This document shows, piece by piece, positions 34,358 through 42,489 of a stretch of 64,000 nucleotides of DNA. Below the pieces are notes generated by a model, which had not been told where the DNA came from, searched no databases, and saw only the letters and a program-made list of their open reading frames with translations. Origin of the DNA: Pseudomonas silvicola. Its GTDB lineage: Bacteria; Pseudomonadota; Gammaproteobacteria; Pseudomonadales; Pseudomonadaceae. How positions within the stretch are numbered: the stretch's first letter is position 1; each line of letters begins with the position of its first letter. A program made the position numbers and the translations under genes. The DNA lies in contig NZ_CP093280.1 in the NCBI RefSeq assembly GCF_026651855.1, forward strand, positions 2,644,001 to 2,708,000, given 5' to 3'.

Positions 34358-36613
34358 ATGTTCGAGTCCGCCGAGATCGGCCACGCTATCGACAAGGAGA
34401 CCTACGACGCCGAAGTGCCGGCGCTGCGCGAGGCGCTGCTGGAAGCCCAGAACGAACTCAAGGCCCAGGCGCGCTTCCCGGTCATCATCCTCATCAATGG
34501 TATCGAGGGGGCGGGCAAGGGCGAGACCGTCAAACTGCTCAACGAATGGATGGACCCGCGCCTGATCGAGGTGCGCTCCTTCGACCAGCAGACCGATGAA
34601 GAACTGGCCAGGCCCGCGGCCTGGCGTTACTGGCGGCAATTGCCGGCCAAGGGCAAGATCGGCGTGTTCTTCGGCAATTGGTACAGCCAGATGATCCAGG
34701 GGCGGGTGCACCGCGAGTTCAAGGACGCGCAGCTGGACCAGGCCATCAACGGCGCCGAGCGCCTGGAGCAGATGCTGTGCGACGAGGGCGCATTGATTTT
34801 CAAGTTCTGGTTCCACCTGTCCAAGAAACAGATGAAAGCGCGGCTCAAGGCCCTCCAGGACGACCCACTGCACAGCTGGCGTATCAGCCCGCTGGACTGG
34901 CAGCAATCGGAAACCTACGACCGTTTCGTGCGCTTCGGCGAGCGCGTGCTGCGCCGCACCAGCCGTGACTACGCGCCTTGGCATGTGATCGAAGGTGTCG
35001 ACCCTCATTACCGCAGCCTCACCGTAGGCAAGCTGCTGCTGGAAGGCTTGCAGGCGGCCCTCAAGGCGCCCACCGAACCGCTGCACCAGAGCGTCGCGCC
35101 GTTGGGGCACAGCCTGGACGGCAAGGGCTTGCTCGATAGCCTGGACCTGAGCCAGCAGCTGGACAAGGACGACTACAACGAACAGCTGGTGGCCGAACAG
35201 GCGCGGCTGGCCGGGCTGCTGCGCCACAAGCACATGCGCCGCCACGCCCTGGTGGCAGCCTTCGAAGGCAACGATGCGGCGGGCAAGGGCGAGACCGTCA
35301 AACTGCTCAACGAATGGATGGACCCGCGCCTGATCGAGGTGCGCTCCTTCGACCAGCAGACCGATGAAGAACTGGCCAGGCCCGCGGCCTGGCGTTACTG
35401 GCGGCAATTGCCGGCCAAGGGCAAGATCGGCGTGTTCTTCGGCAATTGGTACAGCCAGATGATCCAGGGGCGGGTGCACCGCGAGTTCAAGGACGCGCAG
35501 CTGGACCAGGCCATCAACGGCGCCGAGCGCCTGGAGCAGATGCTGTGCGACGAGGGCGCATTGATTTTCAAGTTCTGGTTCCACCTGTCCAAGAAACAGA
35601 TGAAAGCGCGGCTCAAGGCCCTCCAGGACGACCCACTGCACAGCTGGCGTATCAGCCCGCTGGACTGGCAGCAATCGGAAACCTACGACCGTTTCGTGCG
35701 CTTCGGCGAGCGCGTGCTGCGCCGCACCAGCCGTGACTACGCGCCTTGGCATGTGATCGAAGGTGTCGACCCTCATTACCGCAGCCTCACCGTAGGCAAG
35801 CTGCTGCTGGAAGGCTTGCAGGCGGCCCTCAAGGCGCCCACCGAACCGCTGCACCAGAGCGTCGCGCCGTTGGGGCACAGCCTGGACGGCAAGGGCTTGC
35901 TCGATAGCCTGGACCTGAGCCAGCAGCTGGACAAGGACGACTACAACGAACAGCTGGTGGCCGAACAGGCGCGGCTGGCCGGGCTGCTGCGCCACAAGCA
36001 CATGCGCCGCCATGCCCTGGTGGCAGCCTTCGAAGGCAACGATGCGGCGGGCAAGGGCGGTGCCATTCGCCGGGTGGCCGCGGCGCTGGACCCGCGCCAG
36101 TACAACATCGTGCCGATCGCCGCGCCCACCCAGGATGAACTGGCGCAGCCGTACCTGTGGCGCTTCTGGCGGCAGATTCCGGCGCGTGGCAAGTTCACCA
36201 TCTTTGACCGCTCCTGGTATGGCCGGGTATTGGTGGAGCGGGTGGAAGGCCTGTGCAGCACCAGTGACTGGATGCGTGCCTATGGCGAAATCAACGACTT
36301 CGAAGAGCAGTTGGCCAATGCTGGCGTGGTGGTGGTCAAGTTCTGGCTGGCCATTGACAAGGACACTCAGTTGCAGCGCTTCGAAGCGCGGGAAAAAGTG
36401 CCCTTCAAGCGGTTCAAGATCACCGATGACGACTGGCGCAACCGCAAGAAGTGGGATCAGTACCGCGAAGCGGTGGAAGACATGGTCGACCGCACCAGCA
36501 CGGAAATCGCCCCGTGGACGCTGATCGAGGCCAATGACAAGCGCTGGGCCCGGGTCAAGGTACTGCGCACCATCAACGAGGCGCTGGAGAAAGCCTTCAA
36601 AAAGGACAAGTGA
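34358..36613 (+). CDS. pap: Polyphosphate:AMP phosphotransferase with an extra duplicated PPK2 domain
   Basis: Class II PPK2 enzymes transfer phosphate from polyphosphate to AMP and normally have two PPK2 domains in about 500 residues. This one has 751 residues and three domains. Residues 52-307 are repeated at 308-563, followed by the ordinary C-terminal domain. Walker A lysines are Lys54, Lys310 and Lys566. Only the last domain carries the Walker B-like FDRSWYGR (Asp617); the other two have FFGNWYS there. The middle domain is a hybrid: a C-type P-loop lead (FEGNDAAGKG) joined to an N-type body. AAGGAG lies 8 bases before the ATG. The frame is open throughout. The catalytic C-terminal half is intact, so activity may survive, but folding and oligomer state are uncertain. 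Confidence 0.93.
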   Translation: MFESAEIGHAIDKETYDAEVPALREALLEAQNELKAQARFPVIILINGIEGAGKGETVKLLNEWMDPRLIEVRSFDQQTDEELARPAAWRYWRQLPAKGKIGVFFGNWYSQMIQGRVHREFKDAQLDQAINGAERLEQMLCDEGALIFKFWFHLSKKQMKARLKALQDDPLHSWRISPLDWQQSETYDRFVRFGERVLRRTSRDYAPWHVIEGVDPHYRSLTVGKLLLEGLQAALKAPTEPLHQSVAPLGHSLDGKGLLDSLDLSQQLDKDDYNEQLVAEQARLAGLLRHKHMRRHALVAAFEGNDAAGKGETVKLLNEWMDPRLIEVRSFDQQTDEELARPAAWRYWRQLPAKGKIGVFFGNWYSQMIQGRVHREFKDAQLDQAINGAERLEQMLCDEGALIFKFWFHLSKKQMKARLKALQDDPLHSWRISPLDWQQSETYDRFVRFGERVLRRTSRDYAPWHVIEGVDPHYRSLTVGKLLLEGLQAALKAPTEPLHQSVAPLGHSLDGKGLLDSLDLSQQLDKDDYNEQLVAEQARLAGLLRHKHMRRHALVAAFEGNDAAGKGGAIRRVAAALDPRQYNIVPIAAPTQDELAQPYLWRFWRQIPARGKFTIFDRSWYGRVLVERVEGLCSTSDWMRAYGEINDFEEQLANAGVVVVKFWLAIDKDTQLQRFEAREKVPFKRFKITDDDWRNRKKWDQYREAVEDMVDRTSTEIAPWTLIEANDKRWARVKVLRTINEALEKAFKKDK
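34511..36046 (+). repeat. Perfectly in-frame 768-bp tandem duplication inside pap
   Basis: Unit 1 is 34511-35278 and unit 2 is 35279-36046. Reading both copies base by base I find one difference, C at 35245 versus T at 36013, a silent change in a His codon. The joint sits in a 14-base identity, GGCGGGCAAGGGCG, shared by the Walker A codons of the N- and C-terminal domains. It recurs at 36046, where the unique C-terminal domain begins. This fits unequal exchange or slippage between the two P-loops. Confidence 0.96.
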
Positions 36614-36684
36614 GCGTACCGGGCCGGGCGCCTGATCTTTCATGGTGTTGCATCAAGCGCTTCAATGATGGTGGCTTGGGCGCA

Positions 36685-36756
36685 AGCTGCGAGCTACAAA
36701 CTACTGGCTACGAGCGAAAGGCAGCACGTTGTTGCCTTCGCTTTCAGCTTGCAGCT
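36685..36756. repeat. Large stem-loop between pap and the thiolase gene
   Basis: AGCTGCGAGCT pairs with AGCTTGCAGCT (one mismatch), with an inner stem GCGAAAGGCA / TGCCTTCGC. It lies 21 bases before the thiolase ATG, just ahead of its ribosome site. The composition resembles a common Pseudomonas intergenic repeat. No T-run follows. Confidence 0.5.
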
Positions 36757-36777
36757 CAACGCCGAAGGAGGTGCCCC

Positions 36778-37959
36778 ATGCGTGAAGTGGTGATCGTCGA
36801 CAGTGTCAGGACCGGCCTGGCCAAGTCTTTCCGTGGCAAGTTCAACCAGACCCGCCCCGATGACATGGCGGCCCATTGCGTGAACGCCCTGCTGGCCCGC
36901 AACGGCATCGACCCGGCCAGCGTCGAGGACTGCATCGTTGGCGCGGCTTCAAACGAAGGCGCTCAGGGGTTCAACATCGGCCGCAACGTAGCGGTGCTGT
37001 CGAAGCTGGGTACCGGCACGGCGGGCATGACCCTCAACCGTTTCTGTTCTTCAGGCCTGCAGGCCATCGCCATTGCTGCCAACCAGATTGCCTCGGGCTT
37101 CAGTGATGTCATCGTTGCTGGCGGCGTGGAGTCCATCAGCCTGACCCTGCGCAGTGTCAACCAGGACCGGCTGCTCAACCCCACCCTGCAGGAAAGCTCG
37201 CCGGGTATCTACATGCCCATGGGCCTGACGGCGGAGGTAGTGGCCAAGCGTTACCAGGTCAGCCGAGAGGCCCAGGACCAATACGCCCTGCAAAGCCAGC
37301 AGCGCACGGCCCAGGCCCAGGCCGATGGCCGTTTCGATGATGAAATCGTGGCCATGAACACTCGCTACCTGGTGGAAGACAAGGCTACTGGCGAGCAGAA
37401 ATGGCTGGACGGCGTGGTCGACCGCGATGACTGCAATCGCCCGGACACTACCTTGGAAAGCCTGGCCAGCTTGAAGCCGGCATTCAGTGAGGACGGTTCG
37501 GTGACCGCCGGCAACGCGTCGCAGTTGTCCGATGGCGCCTCCATGACCCTGGTGATGAGCCTGGAGCGGGCGCAGGCGCTGGGTCTCAAGCCCCGGGCAG
37601 TATTCCGTGGGTTCACCGTGGCCGGCTGTGAGCCGGATGAAATGGGCATCGGCCCAGTGTTCGCCGTACCGAAACTGCTCAACGCCGCTGGCGTCAGCCT
37701 GCAGGACGTGGACTTGTGGGAGCTCAATGAAGCCTTTGCTTCCCAGTGCCTGTATTGCCGCGACCGTCTGGAAATCGACAACGCCACGTACAACGTCAAC
37801 GGCGGTTCGATCGCCATCGGCCACCCGTTCGGCATGACCGGTTCACGGCAAGTGGGGCATATCGTGCGCGAATTGCAGCGCCAGCAACTGCGTTATGGGG
37901 TGGTGACCATGTGCGTGGGCGGCGGCATGGGCGCGGCGGGCCTGTTCGAGGCGTTCTGA
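36778..37959 (+). CDS. Thiolase-family acyltransferase (acetyl-CoA C-acyltransferase)
   Basis: This 393-residue thiolase has the three active-site blocks: nucleophile Cys90 in NRFCSSGLQA, His349 in IGHPFGMTGSR and the general-base Cys379 in CVGGGMGAA. It therefore has what is needed for thiolytic cleavage or Claisen condensation of acyl-CoAs; chain-length preference cannot be read. GGAGG precedes the ATG, and the earlier in-frame codons run back into pap. A thiolase follows pap in the neighbourhood I recall in other pseudomonads. No partner dehydrogenase/hydratase gene is adjacent. Confidence 0.9.
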   Translation: MREVVIVDSVRTGLAKSFRGKFNQTRPDDMAAHCVNALLARNGIDPASVEDCIVGAASNEGAQGFNIGRNVAVLSKLGTGTAGMTLNRFCSSGLQAIAIAANQIASGFSDVIVAGGVESISLTLRSVNQDRLLNPTLQESSPGIYMPMGLTAEVVAKRYQVSREAQDQYALQSQQRTAQAQADGRFDDEIVAMNTRYLVEDKATGEQKWLDGVVDRDDCNRPDTTLESLASLKPAFSEDGSVTAGNASQLSDGASMTLVMSLERAQALGLKPRAVFRGFTVAGCEPDEMGIGPVFAVPKLLNAAGVSLQDVDLWELNEAFASQCLYCRDRLEIDNATYNVNGGSIAIGHPFGMTGSRQVGHIVRELQRQQLRYGVVTMCVGGGMGAAGLFEAF

Positions 37960-37964
37960 ACATT

Positions 37965-38059
37965 CCTGTGGGACCGGGCGCAGCTCGGGAAAAGACCACC
38001 GCGCAGTGGCTGAAATGGCGCGGCGGTCGGTTCCCGAGCTGCACCTGGCCCCACAGGGA
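37965..38059. repeat. REP doublet after the thiolase gene
   Basis: CTGTGGGACCGGGCGCAGCT then CGGGAA, and the inverted partner TTCCCGAGCTGCACCTGGCC followed by CCACAGGGA. It is the same family as the REP elements at RAYT 1, with GCGCAGC in place of GCGAAGC. The two arms can form one hairpin between convergent genes and may act as a terminator. Confidence 0.82.
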
Positions 38060-38072
38060 TCGAGGCGTCGCG

Positions 38073-38258
38073 TCAAGCGCGGCCTTGCATGCGGGCGATA
38101 TAGGCCTCGGTTTCCCGGGCGGCGATTTCCTTGGAAGGGTAGGGGCCTTCCTGGGTGTTTTCGCGGGTGGTGAAGAAAAATTCACCGTTGACCATGATCA
38201 CCCGGTCACTGCGGTAGTGCACGGTGTCGGCCGGGTCTTGTGCGCGCTTGCCATACAT
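38073..38258 (-). CDS. Small conserved protein (DUF6316-like)
   Basis: This 61-residue protein starts MYGKRAQDPADTV with GGGAGA six bases upstream. It contains VMVNGE-type strands (DRVIMVNGEFFFTTREN), then GPYPSKEIAARETEAYI, which looks like a compact beta-beta-alpha unit. I recall it as a conserved short protein in pseudomonads grouped under DUF6316. No function is known. It follows fumC by 67 bases on the same strand and may be cotranscribed with it. Confidence 0.65.
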   Translation of the reverse strand: MYGKRAQDPADTVHYRSDRVIMVNGEFFFTTRENTQEGPYPSKEIAARETEAYIARMQGRA

Positions 38259-38325
38259 GGAAGGTCTCCCAGGTTGCGGGTGTTTCATCTTATCGAGTTC
38301 CGAGCGGCGCGGTGTCTACCGCCGG

Positions 38326-39720
38326 TCAGCCATTCTTGCCTGATTCGAGCATGTTCTCCGGGCGTACCCATTGGTCGAACTCGGCGTCGGTCAAGTAGCC
38401 CAGGTCCAGCGCCGCCTGGCGCAGGGTCAGGTTCTCGGCGTAGGCCTTCTTGGCGATCTGCGCGGACTTGTCGTAACCGATGTGCGGGTTCAGCGCCGTC
38501 ACCAGCATCAGGCCACGCTCCAGGTGGTCGGCCATCTGGACAGGGTCCGGTTCCAGCCCCGCGATGCAATGGGCCTGGAAGTTGCTGCAGCCATCGGCCA
38601 GCAATCGGATCGATTGCAGCAGGTTATGAATGATCACGGGCTTGTAGACGTTCAACTGCAAGTGGCCCTGGCTCGCCGCGAAGCCGATGGCCACATCGTT
38701 GCCCAGCACCTGGCAGGCCAGCATCGATAGCGCTTCGCACTGGGTGGGGTTGACCTTGCCCGGCATGATCGAGCTGCCCGGCTCGTTGGCGGGCAATTTC
38801 ACTTCGGCCAGCCCGGCGCGGGGGCCCGAGCCCAGCAGACGCAGGTCGTTGGCCAGTTTCATCAGGGCCACGGCCAGGGTTTTCAGTGCCCCCGCCAGCG
38901 TCGTGAGCGGCTCATGCCCGGCCAGGGCGGCGAATTTGTTCGGTGCGGTGATGAAGGGCAGGCCCGACAACGCAGCCAATTCCGCGGCAATGGCTTCGGA
39001 GAAGCCATGGGGCGCGTTCAGCCCGGTACCGACCGCCGTGCCGCCCTGGGCCAGCTCGCACACTGCCGGCAAGGCCGCGCGAATGGCGCGCTGGGCGTAA
39101 TCCAGCTGGGCGACGTAGGCCGAGAGTTCCTGGCCGAAGGTAATGGGCGTGGCGTCCATCATGTGGGTGCGGCCGGTTTTCACCAGTGTCATGTGCCGCG
39201 CCGACAATTCAGCCAGGCCCGCCGACAGTTCGGCGATGGCCGGCAGCAATTGCTGGTTGACCGCCTGGGCAGCGGCGATGCTCATGGCGGTGGGGAAGCA
39301 GTCGTTGGAGCTCTGGGAACGGTTGACGTGGTCGTTGGGGTGCACCGGCGCCTTGCCGCCGCGGCCCTTGCCGGCCAGTTCATTGGCGCGCCCGGCGATC
39401 ACCTCGTTGACGTTCATGTTGCTCTGGGTACCGCTGCCGGTTTGCCACACCACCAGCGGGAACTGGTCGTCATGTTCGCCGTCCAGCACCTCATCGGCGG
39501 CTTGTTCGATGAGCCGGGCGATGTCGGCGGGCAGGTCGCCGTTGCGGTCATTGACCCGCGCCGCCGCCTTCTTGATCAGTGCCAGGGCATGCAACACCGC
39601 CAAGGGCATGCGCTGGTCGCCGATGGCGAAGTTGATCAGCGAGCGCTGGGTCTGCGCACCCCAGTACGCCTCTTCGGGAACTTCGATAGGTCCCAGGCTG
39701 TCAGTTTCTGTTCGGCTCAT
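38326..39720 (-). CDS. fumC: Class II fumarate hydratase FumC
   Basis: This 464-residue iron-independent fumarase interconverts fumarate and malate in the TCA cycle. The family signature [11 protein letters not shown] is present, together with [24 protein letters not shown] and [12 protein letters not shown], which build the active site of the tetramer. Length is standard. AGGAGG lies just upstream of the ATG. Pseudomonads usually carry more than one fumarase; I cannot say from this window which paralogue number this is. Confidence 0.96.
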   Translation of the reverse strand: MSRTETDSLGPIEVPEEAYWGAQTQRSLINFAIGDQRMPLAVLHALALIKKAAARVNDRNGDLPADIARLIEQAADEVLDGEHDDQFPLVVWQTGSGTQSNMNVNEVIAGRANELAGKGRGGKAPVHPNDHVNRSQSSNDCFPTAMSIAAAQAVNQQLLPAIAELSAGLAELSARHMTLVKTGRTHMMDATPITFGQELSAYVAQLDYAQRAIRAALPAVCELAQGGTAVGTGLNAPHGFSEAIAAELAALSGLPFITAPNKFAALAGHEPLTTLAGALKTLAVALMKLANDLRLLGSGPRAGLAEVKLPANEPGSSIMPGKVNPTQCEALSMLACQVLGNDVAIGFAASQGHLQLNVYKPVIIHNLLQSIRLLADGCSNFQAHCIAGLEPDPVQMADHLERGLMLVTALNPHIGYDKSAQIAKKAYAENLTLRQAALDLGYLTDAEFDQWVRPENMLESGKNG

Positions 39721-39892
39721 GCGATGGTCCTCCTGAACGGGCTTGATTCGCAGTTTAGGCTGTGCAACGGCCTGGCGGTTCCATCAGGTTTCATGTGCCG
39801 GGGCCTGTGCCGGGGTTGAGTGATAGGCTCGCTTGGGCGCAGAATGTTTGATTCCGGGGGAATTACCTCGCCTGCTAACTTAAGGAAACTCG

Positions 39893-40426
39893 ATGACCCG
39901 TCTTCGTGCCATCTGTACCGCGGTTGCTCTGGTCTGCGCCAGCGGCCAGGTTTTCGCCGACACCGCCAGCCACAACGCCAGTGCTGAATCGTTCCTGATG
40001 ATGGCGCACGCCGACAAGCTCGGGACTCCGGTCTACATGCAGGTACAGCAGATGTTTGCCCAGCGCTTCGAGCAGACCAAGGCGCCGGAAGCCAAGCGCG
40101 CGGTGCTGGAAACCTACCAGGCCAAGGCCAACGCTGCCCTGGACCAGGCCATTGGCTGGCCGAAACTGAAGCCGGACATGATCAAGCTGTACACCGACAC
40201 CTTCACCGAGCAGGAGCTCAAGGACCTGGTCAAGTTCTACCAGTCGCCTCTGGGCAAGAAAGTGCTGGAAAAAATGCCCGCGGTCACTCAGCAGTCGGCC
40301 CAGATCACCCAACAGAAGCTGGAAAGCGCCGTGCCGGTGGTCAACAAGCTGCTGTCTGACATGACCAATGAGCTGGCGCCGCCAAAAGCCGCGGCCCCAG
40401 CCGCCGCACCGGCCAAGAAGCCGTAA
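39893..40426 (+). CDS. Secreted DUF2059 protein
   Basis: This 177-residue protein has a Sec signal peptide ending near GQVFA, so it is periplasmic or secreted. The DUF2059 domain is visible as LYTDTFTEQELKDLVKFYQSPLGKK followed by MPAVTQQSAQI, an all-helical region. The C-terminus is an Ala/Pro/Lys tail. Function is unknown for the family. AAGGAAA precedes the ATG. A BolA-like gene starts 12 bases downstream, so they are likely in one transcript. Confidence 0.85.
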   Translation: MTRLRAICTAVALVCASGQVFADTASHNASAESFLMMAHADKLGTPVYMQVQQMFAQRFEQTKAPEAKRAVLETYQAKANAALDQAIGWPKLKPDMIKLYTDTFTEQELKDLVKFYQSPLGKKVLEKMPAVTQQSAQITQQKLESAVPVVNKLLSDMTNELAPPKAAAPAAAPAKKP

Positions 40427-40438
40427 GCGGGGCCAGCC

Positions 40439-40732
40439 ATGTCCATGCAGCAACGCATTGAGCAGGCGCTCGGCGCCCTGAACCCGGTTCATGTGCAGGT
40501 GCTCGACGAGAGCCACATGCACAGCCGAGGCCAGGAAACCCATTACAAGGTGGTACTGGTGTGCGAGCAATTCGTGGGCCTGAGCCGCGTGAAGCGCCAG
40601 CAGATGGTCTATGCCACCCTGGGTGAGCTGATGGGTCAATTCCATGCCCTGGCCCAGCACACCTACACCCCCGAGGAATGGGCGGCCGTCGGCGCAGCGC
40701 CGGCATCGCCTACGTGCGCGGGCGGGCATTGA
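40439..40732 (+). CDS. BolA-family protein
   Basis: This 97-residue protein has a BolA fold: [21 protein letters not shown], then [17 protein letters not shown] and the helix [16 protein letters not shown]. BolA proteins partner with monothiol glutaredoxins in iron-sulfur cluster handling and some act on transcription. Which branch (BolA or IbaG) cannot be fixed by eye. The ATG lies 12 bases after the DUF2059 stop; a second ATG is 6 bases further in. Confidence 0.85.
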   Translation: MSMQQRIEQALGALNPVHVQVLDESHMHSRGQETHYKVVLVCEQFVGLSRVKRQQMVYATLGELMGQFHALAQHTYTPEEWAAVGAAPASPTCAGGH

Positions 40733-40788
40733 TCCAGAGCAATACTTGCAGGGCCGCTTTTTTGATAGAATCGCGGCCTTAGGTTCCC

Positions 40789-40841
40789 CTGTAGGAGCAC
40801 TCCGCCCCCCCATTCGTGGGGAGGGTGGGGCGCTCCTACAG
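40789..40841. repeat. Inverted repeat (REP-like) upstream of trhO
   Basis: CTGTAGGAGC and GCTCCTACAG are perfect 10-base arms. The loop contains a run of C matched by G-rich sequence, so the whole 53 bases can fold. The TGTAGGAGC arm resembles REP elements I recall from P. fluorescens, a different family from those at the RAYT genes. It lies 69 bases before the trhO start codon. Confidence 0.65.
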
Positions 40842-40910
40842 TCGTTTCAACTCACGTGTTTTTCGACCCGGTCCTTCCTTTGCGAGGATGACCACCTGGA
40901 GTTTTTACCC

Positions 40911-41849
40911 ATGACACAAGCCATTGTCGTGGCGGCACTGTACAAGTTCGTCACCCTGGAAGATTACGTTGACCTGCGCGAGCCTCTGCTCAACGCCATG
41001 GTCGACAACGGCATCAAAGGCACCCTGCTGATCGCCGAGGAAGGCATCAACGGTACCGTGTCCGGCACCCGCGAAGGCATCGACGGCCTGATGGCCTGGC
41101 TGCGCAACGACCCGCGGCTGGTGGACATCGACCACAAGGAGTCGTACTGCGACGAGCAGCCGTTCTACCGCACCAAGGTCAAGCTCAAGAAGGAAATCGT
41201 GACCCTGGGCGTGCCCGGCGTGGACCCTAACCGCAGCGTCGGCACCTACGTCGACCCCAAGGACTGGAACGCCCTGATCAGCGACCCCGAAGTGCTGCTG
41301 ATCGACACCCGTAACGACTACGAAGTGGCCATTGGCACCTTCGAGGGCGCCATTGACCCCAAGACCACCTCGTTCCGCGAATTTCCGGACTACATCAAGG
41401 CCAACTTCAACCCCGCGGTGCACAAGAAGGTCGCCATGTTCTGCACCGGTGGCATCCGCTGCGAGAAGGCTTCCAGCTATATGCTGGGTGAGGGCTTCGG
41501 CGAGGTGTTTCACCTCAAGGGCGGGATTCTCAAGTACCTGGAAGAGGTGCCTCAGGAAGAAACCAAATGGCAGGGTGACTGCTTCGTGTTCGACAACCGC
41601 GTCACCGTGCGCCACGACCTGACCGAAGGCGACTACGACCAGTGCCACGCCTGCCGCACCCCCATCAGTGCGCAGGACCGTGCCAGCGAGCACTATTCGC
41701 CGGGTATCAGTTGCCCTCATTGCTGGGACAGCCTCAGCGAAAAGACCCGCAAGAGCGCCATCGACCGCCAGAAACAAATTGAATTGGCAAAGGCGCGCAA
41801 TCTTCCTCACCCGATAGGCCATAATTACCGCAAAGCCGCCCAGGACTGA
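40911..41849 (+). CDS. trhO: TrhO, tRNA U34 hydroxylase (rhodanese family)
   Basis: This 312-residue protein uses oxygen to hydroxylate uridine 34 in tRNA, the route to 5-hydroxyuridine derivatives. The N-terminal acylphosphatase-like domain ([11 protein letters not shown]) is followed by a rhodanese domain with the active-site loop [13 protein letters not shown] and the downstream block [13 protein letters not shown]-terminal zinc-like segment has CHACRTPI and CPHCW. ATG at 40911 is preceded by GGAG; in-frame codons further up run through the inverted repeat and are not used. Confidence 0.93.
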   Translation: MTQAIVVAALYKFVTLEDYVDLREPLLNAMVDNGIKGTLLIAEEGINGTVSGTREGIDGLMAWLRNDPRLVDIDHKESYCDEQPFYRTKVKLKKEIVTLGVPGVDPNRSVGTYVDPKDWNALISDPEVLLIDTRNDYEVAIGTFEGAIDPKTTSFREFPDYIKANFNPAVHKKVAMFCTGGIRCEKASSYMLGEGFGEVFHLKGGILKYLEEVPQEETKWQGDCFVFDNRVTVRHDLTEGDYDQCHACRTPISAQDRASEHYSPGISCPHCWDSLSEKTRKSAIDRQKQIELAKARNLPHPIGHNYRKAAQD

Positions 41850-41853
41850 CGCC

Positions 41854-42489
41854 ATGCAAACCCGCCTGCTGTACGTGATGGACCCCATGTGTTCCTGGTG
41901 CTGGGGTTTTGCCCCGGTGGCCGAAGCACTGATCCAGCAGGCGAAGGCCGCCGGCGTGGGCGTGCACCTGGTCATGGGGGGGTTGCGCACAGGGGGCGGG
42001 GCTGCCCTGGAACCGTCCCTGCGCAGCAGCATCCTGCACCACTGGCACGCCGTGCATGACGCCACCGGCCAGCCCTTCAAGTTCGAGGGGGCAATGCCCG
42101 AGGGCTTCGTTTATGACACCGAGCCTGCGTGCCGTGCCGTGGTGGCGGTGCGTAGCCTCGACGAGGGCGCGGCCTGGGACATGGCCAAGCTGATCCAGCA
42201 CGCGTTCTACGCCCAGGGGCGCGACGTGACCCAGGTGGCGGTGCTGGTGGAGTTGGCTGAAGCGGCCGGCATTCCGCGTATCGAATTCGCCGCGGCCTTC
42301 GACAGCGCCGAGTTGCTCAGCGCCACCGCGGACGATTTCAGCTGGGTGCGCGACCTCAACATCGCCGGTTTCCCCACCATGCTCGCCCAGCGTGGCGGGC
42401 AGATGGCGTTGTTGACCAATGGCTACCAGCCGCTGGACGAACTGGCTCCGCTGTTTGCCCGCTGGCTGGAAAGGGCCGCCCATGCTTGA
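41854..42489 (+). CDS. Cytoplasmic DsbA-family thioredoxin-fold protein
   Basis: This 211-residue protein of the DsbA/2-hydroxychromene isomerase superfamily has the redox motif Cys13-Ser-Trp-Cys16 (MDPMCSWCWGFAP) right at the N-terminus and no signal peptide. The cis-proline loop is visible in IAGFPTMLA. It is therefore a FrnE-like cytosolic oxidoreductase. It begins 4 bases after trhO and its stop overlaps the start of the following ABC exporter by 8 bases, so all three are probably cotranscribed. Substrate unknown. Confidence 0.85.
   Translation: MQTRLLYVMDPMCSWCWGFAPVAEALIQQAKAAGVGVHLVMGGLRTGGGAALEPSLRSSILHHWHAVHDATGQPFKFEGAMPEGFVYDTEPACRAVVAVRSLDEGAAWDMAKLIQHAFYAQGRDVTQVAVLVELAEAAGIPRIEFAAAFDSAELLSATADDFSWVRDLNIAGFPTMLAQRGGQMALLTNGYQPLDELAPLFARWLERAAHA

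Noticed and set aside
34328-36643. 771-codon minus-strand frame opposite pap
   Set aside because: Antisense shadow, containing the same 256-residue duplication only because the DNA is duplicated.
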